DNA of 64,000 nucleotides from Brevibacillus brevis (GCF_031583145.1 NZ_CP134050.1:1574501-1638500); one strand, 5' to 3'; positions 44,586 to 56,138 are shown, counted from the first letter of the stretch. Notes: generated from the letters alone by a model not told the origin. Program-made: numbers and translations.

Positions 44586-46134
44586 AGTCCGGTGAAAAAG
44601 TCCGCGTAAGCAGGCCTTTATCACGGGTTTGTCGAATTTATATCGTAACACGATGATCGAAAGAGTGATTGAACATGAAAGCCTATAAGTCATCGGCTAT
44701 CCAGCCTCAGATGTTCCAATTTGTGGATATGGATGAACTCGTACCGAAAAAGCACATCTTGCGCCAACTGAACGAAGCGCTTGATTTTTCCATCGTCCAT
44801 GATTGGGTGGCGCCGCTGTATACGGAACGTACCGGACGCCCGGCGGCTGACCCGGAGCGGATGGTTCGACTCATGCTGCTTTCGTATTTGTTCAACCATT
44901 CCGAACGGGAATTGTATCAACTGTTGCCCATGCATGGGGGCTACTTGTGGTTTTGCGGACTGGATTTCGAATCCGTCTTGCGCCCGGATCCATCCAGGCC
45001 GTCCCTGCCGGATCGGACGACCTTGGTGAAGACCCGGAAATTGTGGCGAAAACACGGTATTTTCGACACGCTCATGAAACATGTCGTCGATCAGTGCATC
45101 GCCGCCGGACTGGTCCAACCCGATGTAGATGCGGGAGTCGACGGTTCCCAAGTACGCGCCAACGCTTCTATCCACAGCTTGAAAGAAATCACTCTGGCAC
45201 CTGTGGAGTCGATTGAAGACTACCTGGCTCGCATGGCCCGGCAAGACGAGCAACCCGAAGGTGACGCCGCTGATTCCGATGATGACAGACGGCCGCCCGC
45301 ACCGCCCACGCGAACAGAACGGCGTCTGGAAGACGAAGCGACACATGAAGATTTTCATGGCAAAAGGTTCTCGAACAAGACCTACCGCAGCGTGACGGAC
45401 CCGGATGCTCGCTTGTACAAAAAGAGCAACGGTCAGGAAGCGCATTTGCGGTATTTGGTGCATCATGTGACGGATGTCAAATCCGGCGTCATTCTGTCTA
45501 CGCAAGCGAGCATCGCGTCCGGAACGGCTGAACGCGAGACGAGCTTGCAACAGCTGGCCGCGATCCGTTTTGCCCATCCGCAAATCCGGATTCGCACGCT
45601 TTCTGCCGATAAAGCCTACGGTACGACAGATTATCTGCAAGCGCTGTTCGAGCAAGGGATTATTCCTCTGGTTTCGCTTCGCAACCTGGCACTGGAAGAT
45701 GTACCGACTTGGAAACGCCAAACGAACGATCCGAAGAAACAACGCAAGCGTCTGGCCAAAATCCGAGAAATCCAAATCCGCAACAAAGCCAAACAAATTC
45801 AGCTCAAGGGTTCTTACCGTCATCTGCAAAAGTTACGGACGCGGTGCGAGCATGTGTTTGCCGAAAGCAAAGTCGCGCATGGCCTGGGTCGCGCGCGGAG
45901 CCGCGGCCTGGATTGCATGCAGGAGCAGGCACTGCTCACGGCAATCGTTCAAAATCTGAAAAAACTATGCCGGTTTAAGAAGAAACGACCCCAAACCGGT
46001 ATTTCGGCATGTCCAAAACCGAAATCCGTGATGATGGAGGCGGTGTCGGACCTGCTCATTTCGGCGTTGGTTGGGTTGTTTTCCTCTTTTTTCATGCCGA
46101 AGAGACGGATACAACTGACTTAAATCACCGGACT
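44586..46134. mobile_element. IS1182-type element, copy 1 (1549 bp)
   Basis: Ends AGTCCGGTGA and TCACCGGACT form 10-bp inverted repeats. TTTAGA flanks it on both sides (44580-44585 and 46135-46140). It carries one transposase gene and interrupts the metalloprotease-like gene. The second copy follows after the shared TTTAGA. Confidence 0.93.
44675..46123 (+). CDS. IS1182-family transposase, copy 1
   Basis: About 482 residues with a DUF772-like N-terminal region (HDWVAPLYTERTGRPAADPE, LLSYLFNHSERELYQLL) and a DDE domain. Likely catalytic residues lie in GVDGSQVRANAS, LSADKAYGTTD and EHVFAESKVAHG. A Cys-free basic tail ends the protein. ATG 44675 follows GAAAGAGTGA; a TTG two codons earlier is possible. 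The frame is intact, so the element may still be active. The translation is identical to that of copy 2. Confidence 0.92.
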   Translation: MKAYKSSAIQPQMFQFVDMDELVPKKHILRQLNEALDFSIVHDWVAPLYTERTGRPAADPERMVRLMLLSYLFNHSERELYQLLPMHGGYLWFCGLDFESVLRPDPSRPSLPDRTTLVKTRKLWRKHGIFDTLMKHVVDQCIAAGLVQPDVDAGVDGSQVRANASIHSLKEITLAPVESIEDYLARMARQDEQPEGDAADSDDDRRPPAPPTRTERRLEDEATHEDFHGKRFSNKTYRSVTDPDARLYKKSNGQEAHLRYLVHHVTDVKSGVILSTQASIASGTAERETSLQQLAAIRFAHPQIRIRTLSADKAYGTTDYLQALFEQGIIPLVSLRNLALEDVPTWKRQTNDPKKQRKRLAKIREIQIRNKAKQIQLKGSYRHLQKLRTRCEHVFAESKVAHGLGRARSRGLDCMQEQALLTAIVQNLKKLCRFKKKRPQTGISACPKPKSVMMEAVSDLLISALVGLFSSFFMPKRRIQLT

Positions 46135-46140
46135 TTTAGA

Positions 46141-47689
46141 AGTCCGGTGAAAAAGTCCGCGTAAGCAGGCCTTTATCACGGGTTTGTCGAATTTATATCG
46201 TAACACGATGATCGAAAGAGTGATTGAACATGAAAGCCTATAAGTCATCGGCTATCCAGCCTCAGATGTTCCAATTTGTGGATATGGATGAACTCGTACC
46301 GAAAAAGCACATCTTGCGCCAACTGAACGAAGCGCTTGATTTTTCCATCGTCCATGATTGGGTGGCGCCGCTGTATACGGAACGTACCGGACGCCCGGCG
46401 GCTGACCCGGAGCGGATGGTTCGACTCATGCTGCTTTCGTATTTGTTCAACCATTCCGAACGGGAATTGTATCAACTGTTGCCCATGCATGGGGGCTACT
46501 TGTGGTTTTGCGGACTGGATTTCGAATCCGTCTTGCGCCCGGATCCATCCAGGCCGTCCCTGCCGGATCGGACGACCTTGGTGAAGACCCGGAAATTGTG
46601 GCGAAAACACGGTATTTTCGACACGCTCATGAAACATGTCGTCGATCAGTGCATCGCCGCCGGACTGGTCCAACCCGATGTAGATGCGGGAGTCGACGGT
46701 TCCCAAGTACGCGCCAACGCTTCTATCCACAGCTTGAAAGAAATCACTCTGGCACCTGTGGAGTCGATTGAAGACTACCTGGCTCGCATGGCCCGGCAAG
46801 ACGAGCAACCCGAAGGTGACGCCGCTGATTCCGATGATGACAGACGGCCGCCCGCACCGCCCACGCGAACAGAACGGCGTCTGGAAGACGAAGCGACACA
46901 TGAAGATTTTCATGGCAAAAGGTTCTCGAACAAGACCTACCGCAGCGTGACGGACCCGGATGCTCGCTTGTACAAAAAGAGCAACGGTCAGGAAGCGCAT
47001 TTGCGGTATTTGGTGCATCATGTGACGGATGTCAAATCCGGCGTCATTCTGTCTACGCAAGCGAGCATCGCGTCCGGAACGGCTGAACGCGAGACGAGCT
47101 TGCAACAGCTGGCCGCGATCCGTTTTGCCCATCCGCAAATCCGGATTCGCACGCTTTCTGCCGATAAAGCCTACGGTACGACAGATTATCTGCAAGCGCT
47201 GTTCGAGCAAGGGATTATTCCTCTGGTTTCGCTTCGCAACCTGGCACTGGAAGATGTACCGACTTGGAAACGCCAAACGAACGATCCGAAGAAACAACGC
47301 AAGCGTCTGGCCAAAATCCGAGAAATCCAAATCCGCAACAAAGCCAAACAAATTCAGCTCAAGGGTTCTTACCGTCATCTGCAAAAGTTACGGACGCGGT
47401 GCGAGCATGTGTTTGCCGAAAGCAAAGTCGCGCATGGCCTGGGTCGCGCGCGGAGCCGCGGCCTGGATTGCATGCAGGAGCAGGCACTGCTCACGGCAAT
47501 CGTTCAAAATCTGAAAAAACTATGCCGGTTTAAGAAGAAACGACCCCAAACCGGTATTTCGGCATGTCCAAAACCGAAATCCGTGATGATGGAGGCGGTG
47601 TCGGACCTGCTCATTTCGGCGTTGGTTGGGTTGTTTTCCTCTTTTTTCATGCCGAAGAGACGGATACAACTGACTTAAATCACCGGACT
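46141..47689. mobile_element. IS1182-type element, copy 2 (1549 bp), tandem with copy 1
   Basis: Same length and ends as copy 1, in direct orientation, separated by the six bases TTTAGA only. TTTAGA also follows at 47690-47695. The exact 1555-base period shows a tandem array with one target duplication between copies. Confidence 0.93.
46230..47678 (+). CDS. IS1182-family transposase, copy 2
   Basis: The translation is identical to copy 1, with the same upstream signals. Identity of the two copies means either a very recent second insertion or duplication in place, and it makes this locus prone to loss of one copy by recombination. Confidence 0.92.
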   Translation: MKAYKSSAIQPQMFQFVDMDELVPKKHILRQLNEALDFSIVHDWVAPLYTERTGRPAADPERMVRLMLLSYLFNHSERELYQLLPMHGGYLWFCGLDFESVLRPDPSRPSLPDRTTLVKTRKLWRKHGIFDTLMKHVVDQCIAAGLVQPDVDAGVDGSQVRANASIHSLKEITLAPVESIEDYLARMARQDEQPEGDAADSDDDRRPPAPPTRTERRLEDEATHEDFHGKRFSNKTYRSVTDPDARLYKKSNGQEAHLRYLVHHVTDVKSGVILSTQASIASGTAERETSLQQLAAIRFAHPQIRIRTLSADKAYGTTDYLQALFEQGIIPLVSLRNLALEDVPTWKRQTNDPKKQRKRLAKIREIQIRNKAKQIQLKGSYRHLQKLRTRCEHVFAESKVAHGLGRARSRGLDCMQEQALLTAIVQNLKKLCRFKKKRPQTGISACPKPKSVMMEAVSDLLISALVGLFSSFFMPKRRIQLT

Positions 47690-47958
47690 TTTAGAGATTC
47701 CAACAAAAGGAACCCCGAGTTGGGATGATGGAGATATGGTAGAAGGTAGAGTTGCAGGTGCTCTTTGGGATATGATTGATACGACGAATGATGGATACGA
47801 TACTATGAGTACCTCTTTATCAGATATAATTAGAGTATTTACAACCAAAAAGCCAGGGACATTTGCTCAATTTTGGTCGGGATGGATAGCTAGTGGGTAT
47901 AGTCCAAGTTTTATTGGTTGTTTAAATCAAAATACGATATATTATTAAATGATCAAGG

Positions 47959-47984
47959 AAAAAAGCACCAAGTGGTGCTTTTTT
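47959..47984 (+). terminator. Terminator of the metalloprotease-like gene
   Basis: AAAAAAGCACCA and TGGTGCTTTTTT form a perfect stem around AG, 11 bases after the stop. Confidence 0.9.
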
Positions 47985-48415
47985 CTAGTTAGAATGGGAG
48001 AAAGTACAAATATCTTATTTGATCTTTATAGTAAACGATGGGAGATACCTCTACCAAAGTAAGGTGTCACTCAAATTTAGAGTGCAAAAGTCGAGAACGA
48101 AAGGTAGTAGTTTGTAGTTGCTTGATATAATTAAAGTGGAAGGTTATCTGGGCGATATGAAGGTCTGTAAGAAAGTTATTGAAAAAAATGAAATAACTAT
48201 GATTCAATTAATTACCAACCAGGGCCCCTATAGCCATGTTTGATTTATTCTTGTATTCACCCATTGAAATATTATTATAGAGGAGTGGTTCGATGCCGTT
48301 ATATTTCAAACTTGAAGAGCGTTAAAGCATGTGTAATCTATTCACTAAATGTTAGACCGAATTTTATATTGGCTGGGATATTTTATTGTTAAAGTAGTCG
48401 ATGAATGTTCTTAAT
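47985..48415. other. AT-rich gap before the IS21-type element
   Basis: Only a ten-codon frame behind GAGGAG (ATG 48293: MPLYFKLEER) stands out, likely the remnant of a gene start. The rest has frequent stops in all frames. Confidence 0.35.
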
Positions 48416-48429
48416 TGTCAACGCCGGAA

Positions 48430-50453
<2,024 letters not shown>

Positions 50454-50568
50454 ATGTCTCCCCTCTGAAGCTACTTTGGTCGGTAATTTCAGAGAGAGTA
50501 TTCTACAGGGGTGGGTCATTTTCATTCCGGCGAACCTGGGTCAATTATATCCCGGCGGTGACATTAAT

Positions 50569-50985
50569 ATTGTTTAATCGGAAAATTCTCAGTCCTCTTA
50601 TCGAGAATAAATTTACTTTCTCAACACCTTCTAAGATACAATCGAGAACTATTGAACTTTAAAATAACGAAAAAGGAAAAAATATATATTTTGTTAACTT
50701 AAGAAGAGAATTTTACTGCCTTTATTTTCTTGAAAACTAGGGCAGTTTATGAAAATACTAGTTAAAGCAATCACACTATATTTAGTAGCGTAATAGCAGG
50801 AGAAGAGCATACATTCTTCGTTTCGCTGAATTGCCATCAGAAATTAGCCGAAGCCAACAATTAGTAAGAGTCTGTAAAGCAAATGATGGAACGTTTTGAT
50901 AACGAGCTGTAATTATTACGTGAACACTATGTGGTATTACATTATCATGATGCCCGAAGGTCCAAGGTTGCTAGCCACTATAAGA
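50569..50985. other. Gap with no recognisable gene
   Basis: AT-rich sequence with stops in all frames. Parts from about 50800 on may be decayed IS3 orfB, but too little is conserved to say. Confidence 0.3.
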
Positions 50986-50989
50986 CTAA

Positions 50990-51291
50990 ATGAGTTGATT
51001 GACGGATCAAGGTTGGCATTACCAGATGAACAATAACGACAGGTATCGAAAGACAATAACAACACCCAGAGCATGTCGCGAATAAGAAACTGTTATGACA
51101 ACGCTGAGATGGAGAATTTCTTTGGAACTGTAAAATCGGAAATCTTATATACGCAAGAGTTTGAAAGTGTGGAACAATTTAAACGAGGGTTAGCAAAATA
51201 CCTCTATAACTATAACAAAAAGCGAATCAAGACAAAAATAAAAGGTCTGAGTCCAGTGCAATACCGAACTCAAACCTTAAGCGCTGCTTAA
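50990..51291 (+). pseudogene. 3' remnant of an IS3-family orfB transposase
   Basis: DQGWHYQMNN near 51003-51030, then after a frame change MSRIRNCYDNAEMENFFGTV and YNKKRIKTKIKGLSPVQYRT up to 51291. These match the C-terminal catalytic region of IS150/IS3 OrfB (the S-R-x-x-N-C-Y-D-N-A ... E motif and the N-x-x-R ending). The 5' part and the orfA gene are missing. Confidence 0.8.
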
Positions 51292-51359
51292 TAAAAACTG
51301 TCTAACTTTTTAGGGTCACTTGAGCATTTAAAATCCCTGAGCGATTTTCATGTTTAATT

Positions 51360-52820
51360 GAGTCTGTAAAATAATTTGTGTAAACTCTCAACCTCTAAAC
51401 CACAATTAGGAGTAGAAAGGTTGGGAGATTTTTATGATGTCAAAAGAGCAGATCAAGCAATGGATCAAAGAGAAAAACATGAAGTCAGTGGACGATGTTC
51501 AGTCAGCGTTAAAGGATCTATTCGCAGACACGATCCAGGAAATGCTGGAAGCTGAAATAAAGTCCTCTCTTGGATACGCTAAGCATGACATAAAAAACAA
51601 GCGGACAACCAACAGCCGAAATGGATACAGCAAGAAAACCGTCCGTTCCGAATACGGGGATGTTGACATCCAAGTCCCTCAAGATCGAGACGGTGATTTT
51701 GAGCCGAACATTGTAAAGAAACATCAATCCAATGTGACAGGGATCGAAGATCAGATTCTTTCCCTCTATGCCAAAGGCGTATCCACACGCGATATCCAAG
51801 ACCATCTGCAGCAGCTCTATGGCATCGACGTCTCACCAACGCTCATATCGAATGTAACGAATAAGATTGTGCCGATGATCAAAGAGTGGCAAAACCGCCC
51901 CTTGCAAGCGGTTTATGCTGTTGTTTTCCTTGACGCCATTCACTTTAAGGTAAAACAGGACGGTGCTATCGTCAATAAAGCCGCCTATATGGTAATTGGT
52001 ATCGACCTTGACGGTCATAAAGATGTGCTTGGGATATGGATTGGGGAGAACGAATCGGCGAAATTCTGGCTGCATGTACTCAATGAACTGAAAAATCGTG
52101 GGGTCCAGGATATTCTCATCACAAGCGTCGATAACCTTCGTGGTTTTACAGAAGCCATTTCAGCATGTTATCCGAAGACGGAGATTCAGAAATGTGTCAT
52201 CCATCAAATTCGAAATTCCATAAAGTATGTTTCCTAAAAGGATCTAAAAAAGATCACGTCCGAGCTGAAACTATTTATAAAGCTCCAACGGAGCAAGCCG
52301 CTTTGGAAGAGCTCGAGCAGTTTGAGCAAACCTGGGGCAGTAAATATCCCTTAATGGTTCGTTCCTGGCGGAATAACTGGGACGAAATTGCCACCTTCTT
52401 TAAATATCCCCCAGAGATTCGAAAGCTGATCTATACAACCAACGTCATCGAGAGTTATCATCGACAGCTTCGAAAGGTGACAAAGGGAAAAGCCATGTTC
52501 CCTACAGACGATGCTCTTTTGAAGATGCTATATCTCGTAACCATGGATGTTCTGCGAAAGTGGACGGGACGAGTCCAGAACTGGGGCCAGATTCTCTTAC
52601 AGCTATCTGTTTTCTTTGAGGATCGTGTACAACCGTACATCCGCTAACCAATGAAAGACTTCATCCCCATAGGGATTTCTTTCTCTCCACCAATGCGTCA
52701 AGGGTTCGCTTCGCCTTACGCCCTTGACTCTATTGGCTTCGAAAAAGACGTCTCAATTAGGGGGATGAAACCTTTTCATATATCGGTTGATTGAGTTTAC
52801 ACAAAAATCTTGACAGACCC
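51360..52820. mobile_element. IS256-type element, 1461 bp, 8-bp target duplication
   Basis: GTTTAATT flanks it at 51352-51359 and 52821-52828. The ends (GAGTCTGTAAAAT...TTGTGTAAACTC and the complement of the right end, GGGTCTGTCAAG...TTGTGTAAACTC) are imperfect inverted repeats of about 28 bases. It carries one transposase gene broken by two lesions. Confidence 0.92.
51434..52647 (+). pseudogene. IS256-family (Mutator-type) transposase, inactivated
   Basis: The first 267 residues are typical (AEIKSSLGYAKHD, the first Asp in VVFLDAIHFKV, second Asp in SVDNLRGF). The frame ends at TAA 52235-52237, where relatives continue S-Y-K-D; a single TAC-to-TAA change explains it. A few codons later a one-base deletion (CTGAAACTATTT) shifts the frame. 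The remainder (IYKAPTEQAALEELEQFEQT ... TTNVIESYHRQLRKVTKGK, with the catalytic Glu) reads in the new frame to 52647. Confidence 0.88.
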
Positions 52821-52879
52821 GTTTAATTTAATAAAGGTATGCTTGAGACGGATCTAGCGGTTACGTTTGAATCATTCCC

Positions 52880-53410
52880 CTACATCTGCCTCGCAATCTT
52901 CCTCAATCGCTCGGCAAGCGGCACGACGATGATACCGGCTACAACCACCTGCAGAAAGTTACCGGGGATGGAGCCGAACGGCTGGATCCAGTTGCTGTAC
53001 AGGATCACTTCCACAAAGTAGTAGCCGACAATTTTGATAACCAGCGCAGCGACAACGGCCAGCGAGTATACCAGCACGCGGTTGCCGGGTACCTTTTCGG
53101 AAATGAGGCCGGCCACGTATCCCATCGCACCGACGATGATGAAGGTAAACGGCGCCCAGGCGGTCCAACCGGAGATCAGATCGAAGAGGCCCATACCGAA
53201 TGCGCCTGCCACAGCTCCTGTTCGTTTGCCGAAAACAAAAGCAGCGATGAAAAGAGGCACGTTCCCCAGATGGATGAGGCCACCATTTCCCATGATCGGG
53301 AGGCGGATGTTGATGAACATGGTGGCGGCGAGAGTAAAAGCGATGAAAAGTGCGTTGATGACAATGGTTTTTGTTTTCGATGTGCTTCTCGGTGTGAATG
53401 TCGAATCCAT
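52880..53410 (-). CDS. ECF transporter S component
   Basis: About 176 residues with six membrane segments and the typical S-component opening (TKTIVINALFIAFTLAATMF) and FGMGLFDLISGWTAWAPFTF loop. S components bind a vitamin or related substrate and work with the shared EcfA-A'-T module encoded elsewhere. ATG 53410 has AGAGG upstream; a longer frame upstream is not supported. I looked for a riboswitch in the 5' region and could not identify one, so the substrate stays open. Confidence 0.8.
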   Translation of the reverse strand: MDSTFTPRSTSKTKTIVINALFIAFTLAATMFINIRLPIMGNGGLIHLGNVPLFIAAFVFGKRTGAVAGAFGMGLFDLISGWTAWAPFTFIIVGAMGYVAGLISEKVPGNRVLVYSLAVVAALVIKIVGYYFVEVILYSNWIQPFGSIPGNFLQVVVAGIIVVPLAERLRKIARQM

Positions 53411-53681
53411 ATGTTTGCCTCTTTCTATTTTTTTAACTACTATCATACTCGGAATGAGGTTCTTTATAAATACCTCCCGCAACGAAATTGATTCGGAAGT
53501 TGGTTCCATGACGCTTTGACGAACAGGCAAATATTGGTGTATGGTTTTCATATTCTGACCGTTTGGGATGGAACAGATGCCAAAGCCGGAAGCCAAAAGG
53601 GTGAACATATTCCCGCGAGCTTCTAAGGGAGAGCCGATGGTATGGTATTATCTCGAGTCAATATGCAGGAGGAGGCAAACC

Positions 53682-54050
53682 ATGAAGATCACGAAAGTGG
53701 AAGAGAGAGGCGTACCGATCGCCGTCGTGAGCAGCAGCGAGGTGGTCATCACCGATGTTCAGTCCGCGCTGGATCTGATAGCGACCGTGCACTATGAAGC
53801 AGACAGCGACCGCATCATCCTGAACAAATCCTTGCTCAGCGAGAGCTTCTTCGATCTGAAAACACGCCTGGCAGGGGAAATCCTGCAGAAATTCATCAAT
53901 TATCGCGTGAAGCTGGCAATCGTGGGAGACTTCTCCGGGTACACCAGCCCAAGCTTGAAAGATTTCATCTATGAATCGAACAAGGGAAAGGACATCTTTT
54001 TCTTGTCGTCGGAGCAGGAAGCAGTGGAAAAGCTGAGCAAGCTGGCGTAG
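53682..54050 (+). CDS. DUF4180-domain protein
   Basis: The 122-residue protein reads VEERGVPIAVVSSSEVVITD, SALDLIATVHYEADSDRIIL, then FFDLKTRLAGEILQKFINYR, with the ending GKDIFFLSSEQEAVEKL, the pattern of DUF4180. The family resembles STAS-like folds; its role is unknown. AGGAGGAGG precedes ATG 53682. It is divergent from the ECF gene and appears monocistronic. Confidence 0.8.
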   Translation: MKITKVEERGVPIAVVSSSEVVITDVQSALDLIATVHYEADSDRIILNKSLLSESFFDLKTRLAGEILQKFINYRVKLAIVGDFSGYTSPSLKDFIYESNKGKDIFFLSSEQEAVEKLSKLA

Positions 54051-54140
54051 TGGAGCGAGATGCGGTTGGAGCATCCCCAGCCTCGCTTTGACCCGGGAAG
54101 TGACAGCAGTACGAAAGAATAGCAGGTTCTGGGGATCCAA

Positions 54141-54168
54141 AAGCAAAAGGAGAGCGCGGTGTCTCTCC
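54141..54168 (-). terminator. Terminator of the 37-aa membrane protein gene
   Basis: On the minus strand GGAGAG pairs with CTCTCC around ACACCGCG, followed by TTTTGCTTTT. The stem begins within the stop codon region of the small gene. Confidence 0.65.
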
Positions 54169-54281
54169 TATTGCTTTCTTTGCAACTTTTTTCGCTTACC
54201 GATGATCAGACTTGCCAAGAGGACCCCTGCAAGGACTATAACGAGCAAGAATAACAGGCCTGGCCAAGCGATCGACGACAT
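54168..54281 (-). CDS. Small single-pass membrane protein, 37 aa
   Basis: ATG 54281, with GGAGGG six bases upstream, opens a 37-residue frame: a short outside end (MSSIAWP), one hydrophobic helix (GLLFLLVIVLAGVLLASLII) and a basic inside tail (GKRKKLQRKQ). The combination of good start signal, positive-inside topology and an adjacent terminator makes it a likely real gene. No family is recognised. Confidence 0.6.
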   Translation of the reverse strand: MSSIAWPGLLFLLVIVLAGVLLASLIIGKRKKLQRKQ

Positions 54282-54459
54282 ATTGATTCCCTCCACTTGT
54301 TTCTATTACGCGCAGTCTCTAAAAGAATACCAATAGTTATGCGAATTTCCAATAGTTGGGTCACTGCGGCTCAAATTTGGCATGTCCCCCGTGAGATCGC
54401 ACATTCCTATTTCATTTTCCTCGGCAGCTTTTGTTCGGTACAAAATCGACATAGCTGAA

Positions 54460-54514
54460 TTGTTTCGATGCGCATCCTGATATATAATTAGAATCTGATT
54501 GATGAATCACTAAC
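54460..54514 (+). promoter_or_regulatory. sigma-A promoter and operator of the TetR gene
   Basis: TTGTTT (54460-54465), 17 bases, TATAAT (54483-54488). TGATTGATGAATCACTAAC (54496-54514) lies over the transcription start and recurs, inverted or direct, at 55123-55142 and 56139-56153, so it is the probable binding site of the TetR protein. Confidence 0.75.
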
Positions 54515-54536
54515 AAATGAAAGGGGCAGCAAATCC

Positions 54537-55055
54537 ATGGCGAAATCCGAGACGACCTCCGTCAATCGTAAAACGGAGATTATCTCTGCGGCCATCGAGG
54601 TATTCGCAGAGATTGGGTATTACAGGGCGACAACGGCGCAAGTCGCAAAACGGGCCGAAATATCGCAGCCGTACATCTTTCGGTTTTTCTCAACCAAAGA
54701 AGCTTTGCTGCTGGCAGCCTTGGAGGTTTCGTGGACGCGGGTAATCGACTCCTTCCGAAAAGTCGTCGAGTCCGCATCGCCAGAGCAGCTGGAGAGCGGC
54801 TTGATCCGGGCATATGAGGATATTTTGAGCGCCTACCAGAATGAAATTCTGCTCCAGATGCAGGCACAGACGATCCGGGAAGACGCGATCCAGGAAGAGA
54901 TGCGCAAAGGATTCGGGGAAGTCCGACGCATGGTTTTGGAAGCCTTTCGCGCAGCCGGAATGTCAAATCCCGAAGAACGGACGATGTTGTTCCTGGCACG
55001 GGGGATGCTATGCAACGTCGCGACAGCGCTGAACATGCCTGAATGGATGAAATGA
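54537..55055 (+). CDS. TetR/AcrR-family repressor
   Basis: Residues 10-57 form the helix-turn-helix (RKTEIISAAIEVFAEIGYYR, QVAKRAEISQPYIFRFFSTK). The C-terminal part resembles AcrR members with a TetR_C_11-like fold. At 172 residues it is on the short side. AAAGGGG is 10 bases before the ATG. It is followed by an epimerase-like gene whose promoter carries the same operator, so it controls itself and that gene. Confidence 0.88.
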   Translation: MAKSETTSVNRKTEIISAAIEVFAEIGYYRATTAQVAKRAEISQPYIFRFFSTKEALLLAALEVSWTRVIDSFRKVVESASPEQLESGLIRAYEDILSAYQNEILLQMQAQTIREDAIQEEMRKGFGEVRRMVLEAFRAAGMSNPEERTMLFLARGMLCNVATALNMPEWMK

Positions 55056-55085
55056 GGAGGGGGAGAGCATTTTCAAAATTTGTGA

Positions 55086-55142
55086 TTGACTGATCGATAA
55101 CAGCATGTTACATTTTGTGTAAGTTAGTGATTGATCAATTAC
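55086..55142 (+). promoter_or_regulatory. Promoter and operator of the epimerase-like gene
   Basis: TTGACT (55086-55091), 17 bases, TACATT (55109-55114). GTTAGTGATTGATCAATTAC (55123-55142) follows and is the inverted counterpart of the site at 54496-54514. A weaker relative (TGATTGACTGATCGATAAC) overlaps the -35 box. Confidence 0.75.
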
Positions 55143-55156
55143 AAATGGGGATGGGG

Positions 55157-56134
55157 ATGGTTCCTTTGAAAAAAGCGATTGTGGTAGGAGCAACAGGAGG
55201 AACGGGTGCTGCGATTACGGAAGAGCTGGCCAAACGGGGAATTCGTACGGTAATCTTCGGAAGATCCGCGGGAAAGCTGGAGCAGCTAAGAGCCAGGCTG
55301 GGCAATCCGGAGCATGTAACCATTGCGACAGGGGACGCTTTTCGTCCGCATGAGATCGTCAAGGCGGCCGAAGGGGCGGATGTCTTGTTTCATTGCGCGA
55401 ATGTTCCGTATCACGAGATGGAGAGCAAGCTGATTCCTTTAGGCGAATCCGTGATGGAGGCTGCCGAGCAGCTGGGACTGAGAGTGGTCGCGGTCGACGG
55501 CATTTACCCCTATGGGAGAAGGCAGATGGACCGGGTGACAGAGGAGCATCCGAAGCAGCCGCACACCCGAAAAGGCAAGACGAGACTCGCATTTGAAAAG
55601 ATGCTGTTCGGAAGCAAGTGGAGCCGCGCCAAGGTGATGATCGTCCGCCTGCCGGATTACTACGGTCCCACGGCCAACGAGGCTTCTTATCTGGGCTCGA
55701 CGCTAGAAGCCATCGCGGCCGGCAAAATGGCCTTTTTCATCGGCAACATGAACGTGCCTCGGGAATACGTGTACTTGCCGGACGCCGCATTTATGATCGC
55801 AGAGCTGGCCGCAAACGAAGATGCCTTCGGGGAGAACTGGAACATCCCGGGTGGAGGAGTCATTTCGGGCAGGGAAATCGTGCGCATCGCCAAGAAGGCA
55901 AGCGGAAGCGCCAAGCCGGTCATTCCGCTCGGCAGAGTAGGGCTGTCTTTGCTCGGGGTGGCCGTTCCGGTAATGAAGGAGGTCGTGGAGATGCTCTACT
56001 TGACCGAAGAGCCACTCCTCTTGAGCGGAGAAAAATACGAGAGAAGGATCGGACCCGTCCGGACGACTTCGTTTGAAGAGGGGATCGCAGATACGATTCG
56101 TATGCTGCAGCAAAGGAAAAAGTCTGAGTTATAG
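55157..56134 (+). CDS. NAD(P)-binding epimerase/reductase (extended SDR-like)
   Basis: The Rossmann motif GATGGTGAAITEELAKRG opens the protein; GADVLFHCANVPYHE and VAVDGIYPYGRRQMDR follow. The Tyr-x3-Lys catalytic pair of SDR enzymes is not clear, and the protein fits the atypical NAD-dependent epimerase/NmrA-like group. Several ATG codons lie in a row (55145, 55151, 55157) within GGGGATGGGGATGG; 55157 is chosen because the G-rich run can serve as ribosome-binding site. It is regulated by the adjacent TetR through shared operators. The substrate is unknown. Confidence 0.8.
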   Translation: MVPLKKAIVVGATGGTGAAITEELAKRGIRTVIFGRSAGKLEQLRARLGNPEHVTIATGDAFRPHEIVKAAEGADVLFHCANVPYHEMESKLIPLGESVMEAAEQLGLRVVAVDGIYPYGRRQMDRVTEEHPKQPHTRKGKTRLAFEKMLFGSKWSRAKVMIVRLPDYYGPTANEASYLGSTLEAIAAGKMAFFIGNMNVPREYVYLPDAAFMIAELAANEDAFGENWNIPGGGVISGREIVRIAKKASGSAKPVIPLGRVGLSLLGVAVPVMKEVVEMLYLTEEPLLLSGEKYERRIGPVRTTSFEEGIADTIRMLQQRKKSEL

Positions 56135-56138
56135 TTAT

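Larger units (their letters stand above)
42868..47948 (+). pseudogene. Secreted zinc-metalloprotease-like repeat protein, interrupted by two IS copies
   Basis: ATG 42868 (GGAGGGG upstream) starts a signal peptide, then a region of about 150 residues, then 24 DDLKQ(E/K) hexapeptides. A beta-rich part and a zincin-like domain follow, with HEIGH at 508-512 and Glu546 in WTEGWANF. At 44586 the frame runs into an IS1182-type element and stops within four codons. After the second element the same frame resumes (IPTKGTPSWDDGDMVEGRVA) and ends at 47948. Removing both elements with one TTTAGA copy each gives a continuous 656-residue protein. Codon use is AT-rich compared with core genes, suggesting transfer. 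Confidence 0.85.

Noticed and set aside
44690..45829. 379-codon minus-strand frame in each IS1182 copy
   Set aside because: Shadow of the transposase frame; no start signal and no family resemblance.
53411..53560. Vitamin or preQ1 riboswitch before the ECF S component
   Set aside because: A small hairpin (GAGGT/ACCTC) is visible but no known aptamer core could be matched.
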